Shown: positions 20,080 through 30,387 of the stretch, piece by piece | How positions within the stretch are numbered: the first letter of the stretch is position 1 | Layout of the letters: every line of letters begins with the position of its first letter | From: Colias croceus | Lineage: Eukaryota; Arthropoda; Insecta; Lepidoptera; Pieridae | NCBI RefSeq assembly: GCF_905220415.1 | Contig: NC_059565.1 | Coordinates: 1,946,501-2,010,500, forward strand | Direction: 5' to 3' | Length of the DNA: 64,000 bases | Notes under the pieces: model-generated | Seen by the model: only the letters and a program-made list of their open reading frames with translations | Told to the model about the DNA's origin: nothing | Databases searched by the model: none | Position numbers and translations under genes: made by a program

Positions 20080-20457
20080 TAAAATTTTGCAAAGAAAATC
20101 GATAATTGTGCAACGGAACATCTGCTCTTTACTTTTTTTTTATACTCAAATTATTTAATAATTATCAACTGATTTGTTCATAAACAAGTGACTTTGAGTT
20201 TGAGTTCAATTTTATATAAAAATTCCGTTAAACTAGGTAAGGTGAAGGTCGGGCCTAGAGGTCAAATATATCAATTTAATTGTTGATTTCTTTTATTATA
20301 TAAACTTTTAACAACGTAAGATGAGGTAACTAATGTTTCCAAATAATAGTTTGGCAAACGCATTCTGGGAATTTGTTGTTGACTGTTTATTTTTGGAAAA
20401 ATAAAAGTTTAAAATAGATGTTATTAATTAATTATTATTACGTCTAATACCTTAGAA

Positions 20458-20667
20458 TCACTACATAGCATAAAACAAAGTCGCTTTCTCTGTCCCTATG
20501 TACCATTGTATGCTTAAATCTTTAAAACTACGCAACGGATATTGATACGGTTTTTTGATAGATAGATTGATTCAAGAGGAAGGTTTTAGTATGTAAATAG
20601 TATGTTAGTATATAATGTAGTTTATTAGGTTTTAGACAAAGCGGGCGAAGCCGCGGGCGGATAACTA
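20458..20667 (+). mobile_element. HLE-D, full length
   Basis: It starts TCACTACATAGCATAAAACA and ends CCGCGGGCGGATAACTAG followed by T. Confidence 0.85.
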
Positions 20668-21071
20668 GTAATATAGAGAACTTTACATCCGTTCTGTATG
20701 TTTAGTTTAAAACTATTTATTATAATAGTCATGGTACGTCCTTAAAAGGTAAGTAACCTTTTAACAGTGAATCATGGAGAAGTAATGTATTATTTATAAG
20801 ACTAATAACAGTTTTAGAAAACAATTTAAATAAATCGGCTCTTTATTAATAATAAAGATTCAGTTTTAAACGACAAGGACGAAATTTGAATTTAATAGGT
20901 AGGTTCATGTTGGTCGGTTAGAATTTCGACTTGCCACAATAATTTTGAATGTGCCATTAGAAATTTTGTAAAGAAATGTGTAATCTATTATGTACAGAGA
21001 TATAATAAGGAGGTTTGAAAATTATTAAACGAATAGAAATTTATAATATTTTGGAGGGATATCCTATCCTA
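20668..21071. other. AT-rich stretch, no gene recognised
   Basis: Nothing is supported here. Confidence 0.3.
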
Positions 21072-21290
21072 TCCTACTAATATTATAAATGCGAAATTTT
21101 GTGAGGATGGATGTGTTATTTGATGTGTATTGTGTACTACTGAACCGATTACAATGAAATTTACCACCCATATAGAGGGTAACCTGGATTAACACATAGA
21201 ATAGGTTTTATCCCAGAAATCCCACGGGAACGAGAACTATGCGGGTTTTTCTTTGAAAACGCGAGCGAAGCTGCGGGCTGAAAGCAAGTG
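21072..21290 (+). mobile_element. HLE-A copy with mutated terminus
   Basis: TCCTACTAATATTATAAATG starts it. The end GCGGGCTGAAAGCAAG has lost the CTAG. TCCTATCCTATCC precedes it. Confidence 0.8.
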
Positions 21291-21861
21291 TGCTATATTT
21301 TTTAATATGATTTACTATATGTAGGCGAAAGGAAGCGAAGAGTAAGTAAAGAGATTACTTTCATGATATGTTTTCACTAACCCTGAAATTACTAACCTTA
21401 TTAAAAATCTGTTTTGTTGTATAATTAATCAGATTACACTATTGTTAAAATTTCCATAAAGAATAATTTGAAAATATTAGGTCCCTGATCTCGACCTATT
21501 TTATTATTCCAAATTTCATCCAAATTGGATGATTGCCTTGCCATGATTTAGTCGGGAAGATAGACTATCTTTTTTATAATATTATTATGGACACCGCGAT
21601 AAAAACTCTATATTTTTGTGTACTTTAACTTTATAAGTATAAAGTACGACAAGCTATACATAAAAATGTCACAAGTTCTCAGTTTAACCACTCTAACTTT
21701 AACATCTATTACTCCACAGCAATGACATCACACGAACTAATTTTAAATATTTCGACCTATTGTTTTAGTTCATGTTATGCTAAACTACTATTATATTTTA
21801 TGGGATTATTTCACTACCTATATAATATAGTATATAGTGTCAGAGATTGTAATAAATATCT
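21291..21861. other. AT-rich stretch, no gene recognised
   Basis: ATTTCATCCAAATTGGATGA near 21510 recalls an old Helitron-like body. No gene is seen. Confidence 0.3.
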
Positions 21862-21950
21862 GTATATAAAGCTAAGAGTTTGTTTGCATACGTTAATCTC
21901 AGGAATTAATGAACCGATTTAAAAATTTAGTTCCACCGTTAGATATGTAC
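21862..21950 (+). mobile_element. HLE-C 5' fragment
   Basis: ATATAAAGCTAAGAGTTTGT then GTTAATCTCAGGAA and CCGTTAGATA match the first half of HLE-C. Confidence 0.5.
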
Positions 21951-21999
21951 GTGATATATTGACTTACTTATAAACAGTACAACCATTAATATCACCACC

Positions 22000-22215
22000 A
22001 CGTTGAACAGTGAAGGAAAACATCGTGAGGAAACCGACATGTCGAAGAATAAAAAGTTCGATGACATGTGACATCTGCCCGCACTTGGCCAGCATGGTGC
22101 ATGTGACATCTGCCCGCACTTGGCCAGCGTGGTGGATGATGGCCTGTACACATAGGAGGCCCGTGTCCCAGCAGTGGGAACGTATATGAGCTGATGACGA
22201 TGATGATGATACGTA
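22000..22215 (+). repeat. Probable RTE-type LINE 3' end with ATG-repeat tail
   Basis: GAAGGAAAACATCGTGAGGA, GTCGAAGAATAAAAAGTTCG and GTGGTGGATGATGGCC lead to (GATGAT)n at 22197-22210. Trinucleotide tails are typical of RTE-clade LINEs, and I recall this sequence as a common lepidopteran repeat. A 35-bp segment (GTGACATCTGCCCGCACTTG...) is duplicated in tandem at 22066-22134. Confidence 0.6.
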
Positions 22216-22230
22216 CCTATGTATATTGAC

Positions 22231-22360
22231 GTGTGTATATTTTTTTTATGCTGCGATAGGGGAGCGCTTGGCCACGATCTCGCCTGATGGTAGGGTGAGA
22301 TGTGGCCTAAAATGGAGTGTGCTTCTCTAGAATATACCTGTTCACTCTCCTCTTGAATAT
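22231..22360. repeat. Interspersed repeat K
   Basis: TTTTTTTTATGCTGCGATAG, GAGCGCTTGGCCACGATCTC then GCCTGATGGTAGG and GATGTGGCCTAAAATGGAG form a block I recognise as a lepidopteran repeat. Its class is unclear to me. Confidence 0.45.
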
Positions 22361-22369
22361 ACAATTTTA

Positions 22370-22623
22370 CGACGACGCGGTTGGCGCAGTGGTAAAGTAA
22401 CTGCCTACTGAGCCGACGGTCCCGGGTTCGATCCCCGGTCAGGGCAAATATTTGTGTGATGAACTCAATTATTTGTTCTTGGGTCTGGGTGTTATTATCT
22501 ATATATGTATTTATTAAATATTATATTTATCGTCGCCTAGTACCCACAACACAAGCCTTAATTGAGCTTACTGTGGGGCTAGGTCGATTTGTGTAATAAT
22601 GTCCTACAATATTAAAAAAAAAA
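22370..22623 (+). mobile_element. tRNA-headed SINE with 9-bp target duplication
   Basis: The head GTTGGCGCAGTGGTAA (A box) and GGTTCGATCCCC (B box) is followed by GCAAATATTTGTGTGATGAA, a body that includes GTCTGGGTGTTATTATCTAT, and a poly(A) end. ACAATTTTA flanks it at 22361-22369 and 22624-22632. The body core is shared with the SINEs at 45191 and 59785, which have a different head. Confidence 0.85.
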
Positions 22624-22632
22624 ACAATTTTA

Positions 22633-23461
22633 AAGATATATCGATACTTTTATTGTTCTAAATTCCACGTTTTTAGTCAGATGCAATTTTATAAGTGCTC
22701 CGACTCCGAGAAAGTTTTCATATTTTTTGAAGTTTTATCAAGAATTAACACGTTTTTACTATACTATATTATGGTATTATAATAAATAACAATATAGTAA
22801 TATAATTTATACAATAAATTTCAATTACTCTTTTGAAAAATTGTTAGCCTTAACGTCAAAAAGTCAATGAATGCTACCCGGACTTATCTTCAATACAACG
22901 TCGTTAATAATATATTAATCATTATAATATTTATATTTGTTTACGGTAGAGGAAATTGATATTTACATATTGTAGTAATACTAATAAATATCATGGTTTT
23001 ACTCGAAAAACATGTCTTAGCGATGTTGTTTTGTCCTATGTTTTATTAGGTACCATTTTACAGCAAAAAAGTTAAAATAAATATGTATGTATAATAAAAT
23101 TGGCCTATAGTAGAGTACCTAATTGAAATGCTAACGAAATTTTAAAGAATTAATTTCATTTAGTAAATAATAAATATGATCGTAATTCATAAGTGTAGAT
23201 ATTTTAATAATAATACATCTGATAATAAAGACAAAATATTTACACTATAATATTATCTTCAATTAGAATCGTGATACAAAATAATAAGGTCTACCGGGAA
23301 AGCAGTTTCTACAAAGAAAAGTCTACCAAAAAATTTTTAGTTACCTACTTAAAAACTAGTACCTAAGTACATAATTTATTTCTGTAATATTACGATCTAG
23401 AAGTGCGTTTAAAAGTAGTCTAGTATTATAAAATGTTTGAGTTTTTATAAGATTGCTCCAA
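22633..23461. other. AT-rich stretch, no gene recognised
   Basis: The only repeat seen is AAAGCAGTTTCTACAAAGAA near 23298, the reverse of the TAGAAACTGCTTT sequence at 11756 and 11874. Confidence 0.3.
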
Positions 23462-23658
23462 TCAATACTAATATTATAAAGCTGAAGGGTTTGTTTGTTT
23501 GTTTGAACGCGCAAATCTCATTAACTACTGGTCCTATTTGAAAAATTCTTTCGGTGTTATATAGCCCATTTATCGAGGAAGGCTATAGGCTATATTATAT
23601 CATCACGCTGAGACCAACAGGAGCGGAGCAATGCGGGAAAACCGCGGGGTTCAGCTAG
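23462..23658 (+). mobile_element. HLE-C, full length
   Basis: TCAATACTAATATTATAAAG starts it, ACCAACAGGAGCGGAGCAAT lies inside, GGGGTTCAGCTAG ends it. Confidence 0.85.
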
Positions 23659-24028
23659 TTAATAATTTATTTTAAACGATCCCAAACACTACCTTGACAT
23701 TACTTCCAAATAATGTTACTTTCAAAGGAGACTCTATATACAAAAAAGATGAATGTCATGTCTGTTCGAATCATACTGTAGTTTGGAAAAGGTCAAAGGT
23801 CATTTTTTTGTTTACGAATAAAATGTTTTTGATGGATCATGTCTATTAAATTGTAATTAGTGATTAATTAGGAACAGTATACTGTGGAAAATTAGTGACT
23901 TTATGTATTTATAAATATTGTATTATAGCAGGAAGAAATAAGATTGAACATAGGTACTTATAGACCAATTAGTTTAAAAATACACTATAAACACTACCTA
24001 CCTATTTATATAACTTGTTGATATATTA

Positions 24029-24210
24029 CTAGCTTACCGCCCGCGGATTCGCCCGCTTTGTCTAAAATCTAATAAATTATATGTACCTTGAATCACTATA
24101 TATTAATAAAAACCGCATCAAAATCCGTTGCGTAGCTTTAAATATTTAAGCATACAAAGGGACATAGTGACAAAGAAAGCGACTTGGTTTTATACTAATA
24201 ATGTAGTGAT
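24029..24210 (-). mobile_element. HLE-D, full length
   Basis: It opens CTAGCTTACCGCCCGCGGAT and closes GACTTGGTTTTATACTAATA then ATGTAGTGAT, a 3-bp variant of the usual start. Confidence 0.82.
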
Positions 24211-25081
24211 AATGCCTGATGGTAAATAATAATCGTTTCCTATGTTCACATAGTAATACCTATCTAAGATTTTCTTTGAAAAAAACACCATTTTAACATA
24301 TTTCCCGTCGATTCATTAAAAAAATTGGTAGTTTATGATATTTATTTTTTAACCATTTCTAAAGTAACATACCTACTAAAAAAATATCTTGTTATACAAC
24401 ATGGCCGACACACGCTTAGCCGTTTAGTTATCAAAATAACGTGATAAAAGGATCAAAATGATTATAATATCACCCTTGACTAGTAGATGCGTTGAAAACG
24501 AGAATTTTGCGCGGCAAATATCAATAGTTCCGTATATTATTCATTGTCATAGTTAGTACAATATAAGTACATACTTGCAAAGGTTAAAATCGTGTATTGG
24601 AATATAGCATTTATTACAACAGATTAGAATCTAAAATTCCCTGTGTACCACTGACTTAACGTGAAATTATTGAGTGATTAAATTTGAGCTCTATGTGCAG
24701 AGAGTAAGGTGTAAATTAGGTTGTATTGTGAAGGTTTTACGACCTTTGCCTAGAGGTTATCATTTGACATAACCTTATGTTTTGATTATAAGGTTTGTGG
24801 TACAGTGTAAGCGAATTTGTTTTTTTCAACTTGTAAACTTTTAAACATGATTTTATTGGTTATTAATTACACTATTTTGTAATTATTAATTACACATGTT
24901 TTCAGTGTATTAATTTGTTTAAATTGTTTGTTTCTCTTTCTTTTCTAGCTACTTTCTAAAACGGATGTACGATCTTACCACTATTTTCAACGTTGATTTA
25001 TAGAACAAAAGGTGTGGATAGAGAAAGTATGTAACTCACATCATCTCATTTATATTATTTTTATTTTTGTAAAAATAACGC
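24211..25081. other. AT-rich stretch, no gene recognised
   Basis: I see no exon that can be supported and no recognised repeat. Confidence 0.3.
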
Positions 25082-25232
25082 GGGCGGAAAGCTAACATGT
25101 AAGCTTAGACTTAGAGCTTTAAAACTACGTAACGGATTTTGATGTGGATTTTGTCATAGGTAGAGTAGTCCTCAAGGAACGTTTGAGTACCTTATTTGTA
25201 AAGTTTCAGAAGCCTCGGGCGGAGAGCTTGTT
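25082..25232 (+). mobile_element. HLE-D-like relic
   Basis: CTTTAAAACTACGTAACGGA, TAGAGTAGTCCTCAAGG and GCCTCGGGCGGAGAGCTTG follow the HLE-D order with much divergence. GCGGGCGGAAAGCTAACA at the left is the end of a neighbouring relic. Confidence 0.45.
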
Positions 25233-25892
25233 AGTAACTAAAAGCTTGCGCAAATTAAAGCTTTTTATTAGCAAACATATCTTATCTTTCACTGGACGAT
25301 CGCTCATGTAACAACAATCAGTGCCGTCTTTACCATAGGGGCACAGGGGGCCAGTGCCCAGGGGCCCCCATCGTCAGGGGGCCCCCCTGGAGGAGATGTA
25401 GGACTGACAATTTTTCTCACATAAATCTCAAAATATTTTATTAAAAAGCAATACAGCTTTTTATTGCCAGAACGTCAGATCATTTTCAGATTTATTTGAA
25501 TCAAAACATCTATGTTATTACAAGGTTATTACATGGAATAATTCGAGTGATTCGAACACCATTATAATTAGGTAACTTATCAGACATTTACTCGAATTAT
25601 TTATTTACTTATTAACGTAATATAATATATTTTTACTTGAATTATTTTGAGATTTATGAAAATTACTAACAAGTCTAAGTTTACAGAATAGCATACAAGG
25701 GCGTTGTGACAAAACTTTAATCTCTGGGCCTCTAGACAAGTGGCAGAAACGCTAGAGAATAGAATCCACTATTGATACTAATTGATATAAGCTTATGACG
25801 TTTTGCTAATGTTTCGGTCACACTACCGAGGACGACGACGACCACGACCAAAATTCCCATCCAGTCGAAATTTGGTGAAATTATTAAAAACA

Positions 25893-26002
25893 CAATCTAT
25901 ACTTAATATAATAAAGCTGAAGAGTTTGTTTTTTTGTTTGAACGCGCTAATCTCGGGAACTACTGGTCCGATTTGAAAAATTATTTCGGTGCTAAATAGC
26001 CC
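25893..26002 (+). mobile_element. HLE-C 5' fragment
   Basis: TCTATACTTAATATAATAAA to GGTGCTAAATAGCCCA is the first half of HLE-C. It breaks off exactly where the neighbouring MITE begins. Confidence 0.7.
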
Positions 26003-26119
26003 ACTTCTTTGGCAAGATTATAAGATACCAAAATCGTTGAATTACTCCATGACGTTACGGTATTGTTATGATGCGGCCTTGAAATTTTACTCTCAACGCG
26101 CCTAAAGAAGTTTCACTTC
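26003..26119. mobile_element. GAAGTGAAAC MITE, GGCAAGATT type
   Basis: ACTTCTTTGGCAAGATTATA at the left and AACGCGCCTAAAGAAG then TTTCACTTC at the right match the ends of the copies at 28322 and 63383. Confidence 0.6.
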
Positions 26120-26187
26120 AAAAATATATTAAAATTTCCCGACCTTCTGTTACTACGAAAAAATTTTTTCCTAAAAGTCAACAGATA

Positions 26188-26447
26188 TAGGTTTTTCGTG
26201 ATTTTTACCGAAACGGTAAGTTTTATCATATAACCACTTTTACCCAAATTGTAGATCATAAAATTATCTATACAAAAGAATCAATACATTATTTTCCTAA
26301 GATGTAGCTTCCTACCATTTTCTAAGATATAACGATTTATAAACTCATCCCATCCTTATAATATGCACACGTTTCTTAAATCACTTCACACCTAAATGAT
26401 TTTATGATAAAACTTATCGTTTCAGTATAAATCGCGAAATCACCTAT
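26188..26447. mobile_element. MITE-like inverted repeat
   Basis: ATAGGTTTTTCGTGATTTTT then ACCGAAACGGTAAGTTTTAT recurs inverted at 26403-26447 (ATAAAACTTATCGTTTCAGT, ATCGCGAAATCACCTAT). The arms are about 45 bp. Target duplication is unclear. Confidence 0.55.
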
Positions 26448-26794
26448 TTTTTTATTTATTTCTAACCTGGAATATGTTTTTTAATTCACGTACCGGAATG
26501 ACAGTTAATTTTGAATTTTATTTTTAGTAATCCTTATTCCTTTGAACAATTTTACTAATTTTCTGCTGGATATGAAATTTTGTAGTTTTGAAGGTCCTAG
26601 AATTTAGTGAACTCTGTTCACACCGGACCATTTCTATACGAATAGATGACAAGCGTTTTGACTTTTGCCATTTGCCTAATAATTTTGATCAATATGAAAC
26701 GGCTACGAAAGAAAAAATCCAGATGCAAATTAAAAAGATAAATTTGAAAAAGAGAAAGTTATAAATTTATAAAAAATAGAAAAAATTCGATCAC

Positions 26795-26871
26795 GAGGCG
26801 GGACTCGAACCCGCATCCTTCGCGCCATTCCGGGGCGGATGCTTGACCAACTCAGCCACTCGTGACCCGCC
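26795..26871 (-). repeat. tRNA-like sequence, probably a pseudogene or SINE head
   Basis: On the minus strand the ends pair as TCACGAG/CTCGTGA, there is a D-arm-like GCTGAGTTGGTCAAGC and a perfect T arm GCGGGTTCGAGTCCCGC, for a total near 76 nt. The middle does not fold as a normal anticodon arm: the best choice is a 4-bp stem with loop CCGGAAT (anticodon GGA) but with C at position 33, and no long serine-type variable arm. A T-rich run follows downstream. Confidence 0.5.
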
Positions 26872-27769
26872 GGAGCAACCGAATTTATTCTATTCCTTCA
26901 GTTTTATGTGTCTTAAGGGACACACCGCACGCCATCTATTGAGATGATTTAACAACCATCTCAACCAATATGAAGCACTTTTCAGTGAATACAATATTGT
27001 AACGATGGAACACGACCTTTTTTTGTTGAATTTATATTTTATTTATAAAGCATTTGACTGCCATAAAACCTAAAATATAAATTCAAAGAGAAAGGTAATT
27101 TGAAAAAGTAATTCTTAAAATATTTCTTAATTAAATTTAATTAAAGTCAACTTTGGAGCGCCATTACAGCAGCAGCGTTTCAAATGAATTATATAAAAAA
27201 AATAAGGAAAAAAAGTTTCCTCAAAAGACCATACCTATTATAATACAAGATTGGTCATAAGTAACTTTTTTGTAAAATGTATAAAAAAATGGAGCAAAAA
27301 TTTTACATAGAAATTTTCTTTGAGTTTTCTTATTACTTCTTTAAGTTTCAATTTAGGGCAAAAACATATATAATTGTGGGAAAAAATTTGCGTACCTAGT
27401 TTGATTTCTTTATATTTCAAAGGGGCCCCCAATTCTTGTGTGCCCAAGGGCCCCGGCATAGTCTAAGACGGCCCTGACAACAATGCGTATGCATGCGTAA
27501 TTTTCGATAAAAATTTTGTAAAACAATTTTGTTCCGTAGTATAGACATTTTGTATTGTTAAGTGTTCATTTGCATACTATGGTGTTTTTATTATTAATAG
27601 CTCTAGTATGTAATTTTTTTAATTTAGGGTTGCCAGCACATTTTTTAAATTTACGTTGTATTGTATATTGAAGACAAATTTTATCTTATACGTATAGTAA
27701 TTTTATTAATTTGCATATTAAAGTGTTTTTAATATTATTTATAGATCCAAAGTAGTATGAGAATTGAGA

Positions 27770-27850
27770 GATTGTTACTTTCATTTGGGAATCGAACCCA
27801 AAACTTTAAGCTTTACGCTCCAGTCTTAATCATTTTACCAACCCGGGCAT
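27770..27850 (-). repeat. Degenerate tRNA-like sequence
   Basis: In reverse it reads CCCGGGTTGGTAAAATGATT then AAG and later GGGTTCGATTCCC, reminiscent of A and B boxes. It does not make a credible cloverleaf. Confidence 0.35.
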
Positions 27851-28050
27851 AACTGCATTATTAAAATTATTTAAAAATTAATATTCACAAATTAATTTAA
27901 ACGAACTGCAATAACAGGATAGATGCAATAATTACAAATTCGTCTCATAAAATAACTTCCTTTTAAACCTGTTTGAGATCTACATTTTCTGAATATATCA
28001 TAATTATATCGTAACACAGTATTTTCGATAATTTTAACTAACCTTTACTA

Positions 28051-28248
28051 ATCTATACTAATATTATAAAGCTGAAGAGTTTGTTTGTTTGTTTGAACGC
28101 GCTAATCTCGAGAACTACTGGTCCGATTTGAAAAATTCTTTCGGTGTTAGATAGCCCATTAATTATCGAGGAAGGCTATATTATTATATAATCACGCTAA
28201 GACCAACAGGAGCGGAGCCACGCGGGTGAAACCGCGCGGCACAGCTAG
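28051..28248 (+). mobile_element. HLE-C, full length
   Basis: TCTATACTAATATTATAAAG to CGCGCGGCACAGCTAG, with three GTTT units after AGAGTTT. Confidence 0.86.
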
Positions 28249-28321
28249 TATTATATAAAAAAGATTTGTTGTTTGTTGAAAGTAGGTACTATATTTACTC
28301 CAGAATATTGCTTTGTGTTTT

Positions 28322-28656
28322 GAAGTGAAACTTTTTAGACGCGTTGAGAGTAAAATTCAAAATCGCGGGCAATTAAGATAAGTCAAATTCCTGACAATAG
28401 TGATGACTAATCATTCAAACACAAGTGAATCTAATGAAATCCATTTCTGTAATGATTCACTGTAAACTATCATTAGTTAAACGTAATGAATACAAGGTGA
28501 ATGTATTTCGCACAAGGTAGTTATGTGGGCGTAAATGTAGCTGCATCTGTATTATTATACTAATTCTTACTTATACGCGTCATGGCAATACCGTCACGTC
28601 ATGGAGCAAGGCGACGATTTACGTATCTATAAATCTTGCCAAAGTAGTTTCACTTC
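28322..28656. mobile_element. GAAGTGAAAC MITE, longest copy (335 bp)
   Basis: GAAGTGAAACTTTTTAGACG then CGTTGAGAGTAAAATT at the left and AATCTTGCCAAAGTAGTTTC then ACTTC at the right are family ends. The interior GTCATGGAGCAAGGCGACGA is also found at 63425. Confidence 0.7.
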
Positions 28657-28713
28657 TGACACGTGTGCTCGGCACACACGCTCTTTTTGGTGAGTATTTC
28701 ATATCATAATTTG

Positions 28714-28882
28714 ACTAGTGGTTCACCCCTGCTTTGTCCTTATATAGCCTATATTTGTCCATATAATTATAGCCTTAGGGATCACGTACATATCCAACGG
28801 TGAAAGAATTTTTGTAATCCATTAGTTCCTGAGATTAACGCGTTCAAACAAACGAACTATTCATTTTTTTATTAGTGTAGAT
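28714..28882 (-). mobile_element. HLE-C-like copy with divergent 3' end
   Basis: CTAGTGGTTCACCCCTGCTT starts it on the plus strand, and TAGTTCCTGAGATTAACGCG and the AACAAACGAACTATTC end match HLE-C. Confidence 0.6.
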
Positions 28883-28969
28883 AGAAAATAAAACTTTAAA
28901 ACTTTTCGCCTGGTTATATTTCTGTTTCTATTGGGCTAACATCGCTAAATCAATAAAATTTAGTCTTGT

Positions 28970-29085
28970 GGCTTAATAATAAATAAATAAATAAATCGTT
29001 TATTTGCAAGTAAACATGGTATACATAGGTGTTAAGATACATTATAATAAAAATACACAAAAAACCTAATATAACTTGTATAGTA
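28970..29085 (-). repeat. LINE 3'-end fragment
   Basis: TAATAATAAATAAATAAATA then AATCGTTTATTTGCAAGTAA looks like a LINE tail read in reverse, similar in plan to 60570-60600 (AATTTATTTGCAGG). Confidence 0.4.
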
Positions 29086-29087
29086 AT

Positions 29088-29222
29088 TTTTTTTTTTTTT
29101 TTTATAGTTAAGCGGGCAAACGAGCAGGCGGGTCACCTGATGGAAAGTGATGCCCGCCGCCCATAAGCATTCGCGTTGTCAGGGGCACCGCGAATGTGTT
29201 GCCGGCCTTTAAGAAATTTATA
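29088..29222 (+). repeat. Interspersed repeat H
   Basis: A run of about 19 T is followed by ATAGTTAAGCGGGCAAACGA, GCAGGCGGGTCACCTGATGG and GTGTTGCCGGCCTTTAAG. A reverse copy is at 12082-12237 and a fragment at about 59140-59185. Confidence 0.65.
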
Positions 29223-29327
29223 TGCCCTTTTAATATTAAAACTTTTTGATTAGAGTGAGATGAATTATAATTTTTGCAAGTGTGACTAATGTATCATACT
29301 TGTATCATATCTTTAAAAAAGACAGTC

Positions 29328-29345
29328 AAGTGCGAGTCGGAATAT
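29328..29345. repeat. Repeat F terminal fragment
   Basis: CAAGTGCGAGTCGGA is identical to the start of the element at 15541. Confidence 0.4.
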
Positions 29346-29860
29346 TCTTGATGGGTATTAAATAGAACTTTTAATTTTAATGTTCTGTTCTGTGTAGGAA
29401 TTTTGTTTTGTTTTCGATGTTTTTTGCTAGATAATCAATTAATACTAGAAAAAATTATGTCTTACGTCATGCGATTATTGCTTACAATTTACATAAACTT
29501 ATAAATATTTTATTTAGTAACTTAATCTCTCACGCGTCCTACTATAAAATACAGATTTAGTTACGCGCGAATAAAGTGCGTAGGACGTGCGAAGGTTTTA
29601 TATTTCAAAATGTCCTTTTGATGTATATAATTTGCCTTTTTTAAATCAACAGAGGGGTTAAAATAAATAATAATAGTGTCTAGGTAACTCTAAAATAACC
29701 TCTGTCAATAATATTGGAATAAATGTAAGCTGATACAAAATATAAAACACGTGACCTAACCTATAGTCCGAGAGCTGGGTGGCGTTTTTAATTTTGAATT
29801 CGTTAAAAAAACTGAATGAATCAATTTATTTTTACAAGTTTGTTGAATTGTGATACGTAT

Positions 29861-30045
29861 CCATACTAATATTATAAATGCGAAAGTAACTCTGTCTGTC
29901 TGTCTGTCTGTTACTCAATCACGCCTAAATTACTGAACCAATTTGCATGAAATTTGGTATGGAGATATTTTGATACCCGAGAAAGGACATAGGCTAATTT
30001 TTATTGCGAAATATGTACCACGGGCGAAGCCGGGGCGGACCGCTA
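29861..30045 (+). mobile_element. Chimeric Helitron-like element, HLE-B 5' joined to HLE-G 3'
   Basis: It starts CCATACTAATATTATAAATG and follows HLE-B through GAAAGGACATAGGCTAATTT. It then switches to ACCACGGGCGAAGCCGGGGC then GGACCGCTAG, the 3' end of HLE-G (compare 18072). Confidence 0.75.
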
Positions 30046-30286
30046 GTAAATTATAAGTTAATTATTTATGAACAGTATTTTTTAACAACTATAAATTGTT
30101 GAGCCTCTCATTGTGAATTAATTGCGTAGAAGCATACAAATTGCTATATTTAATTTTTTTTATTATAAAAGCCTAATAATGAATTTATTTTTTTTAAAGT
30201 CAACAATTATAAAAATTTGAATAATAGAAAAACGCGTCTTTCCTATTATTTAAGTTAAAATGTATGTTACTTTTTCTTAATTACAG

Positions 30287-30387
30287 GAAGTGTATTTCAA
30301 GGGTGGTACCACGATAAGCAAATCCAGGATGGCAAACCAGTGAAAATAAGGGAAACTTTCGAAAACCGGTACTTCTCGTCTACTTAA
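30287..30387 (+). CDS. Candidate terminal coding exon
   Basis: A pyrimidine-rich acceptor (TTTTTCTTAATTACAG) precedes 30287. With two bases completing the preceding codon, the exon reads SVFQGWYHDKQIQDGKPVKI then RETFENRYFSST and TAA at 30385-30387. One other frame stops after 10 codons. The peptide is mixed in composition with many charged and aromatic residues, unlike translated repeat DNA here. I do not recognise the protein family. Upstream exons would lie to the left on the plus strand; none is certain. It could also be a fragment of an old insertion. Confidence 0.4.

Larger units (their letters stand above)
25319..27476. mobile_element. hAT-like transposon, 2.16 kb, no transposase, nested insertions
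   Basis: The left end CAGTGCCGTCTTTACCATAG and the right end read inverted, CAGGGCCGTCTTAGACTATG, are related TIRs that both continue into GGGGCC-rich sequence. A perfect 8-bp target duplication ACAACAAT lies at 25311-25318 and 27477-27484. CAG(T/G)G ends with 8-bp duplications are typical of hAT elements. No open frame resembles a transposase. Inside lie an HLE-C fragment (25893-26002), a GAAGTGAAAC MITE (26003-26119), a further inverted-repeat unit (26188-26447) and a tRNA-like sequence (26795-26871). Confidence 0.85.

Noticed and set aside
21939..22364. 141-codon minus-strand frame
   Set aside because: It lies in an RTE-like 3' end and repeat K, ending at a SINE; no protein motif.
24937..25030. 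Exon after TTTTCTAG at 24947
   Set aside because: The frame closes after 15 codons and no sensible donor or poly(A) site follows.
26795..26871. Functional tRNA-Ser gene
   Set aside because: The anticodon arm does not fold normally, position 33 is C, and the long variable arm of serine tRNAs is absent.
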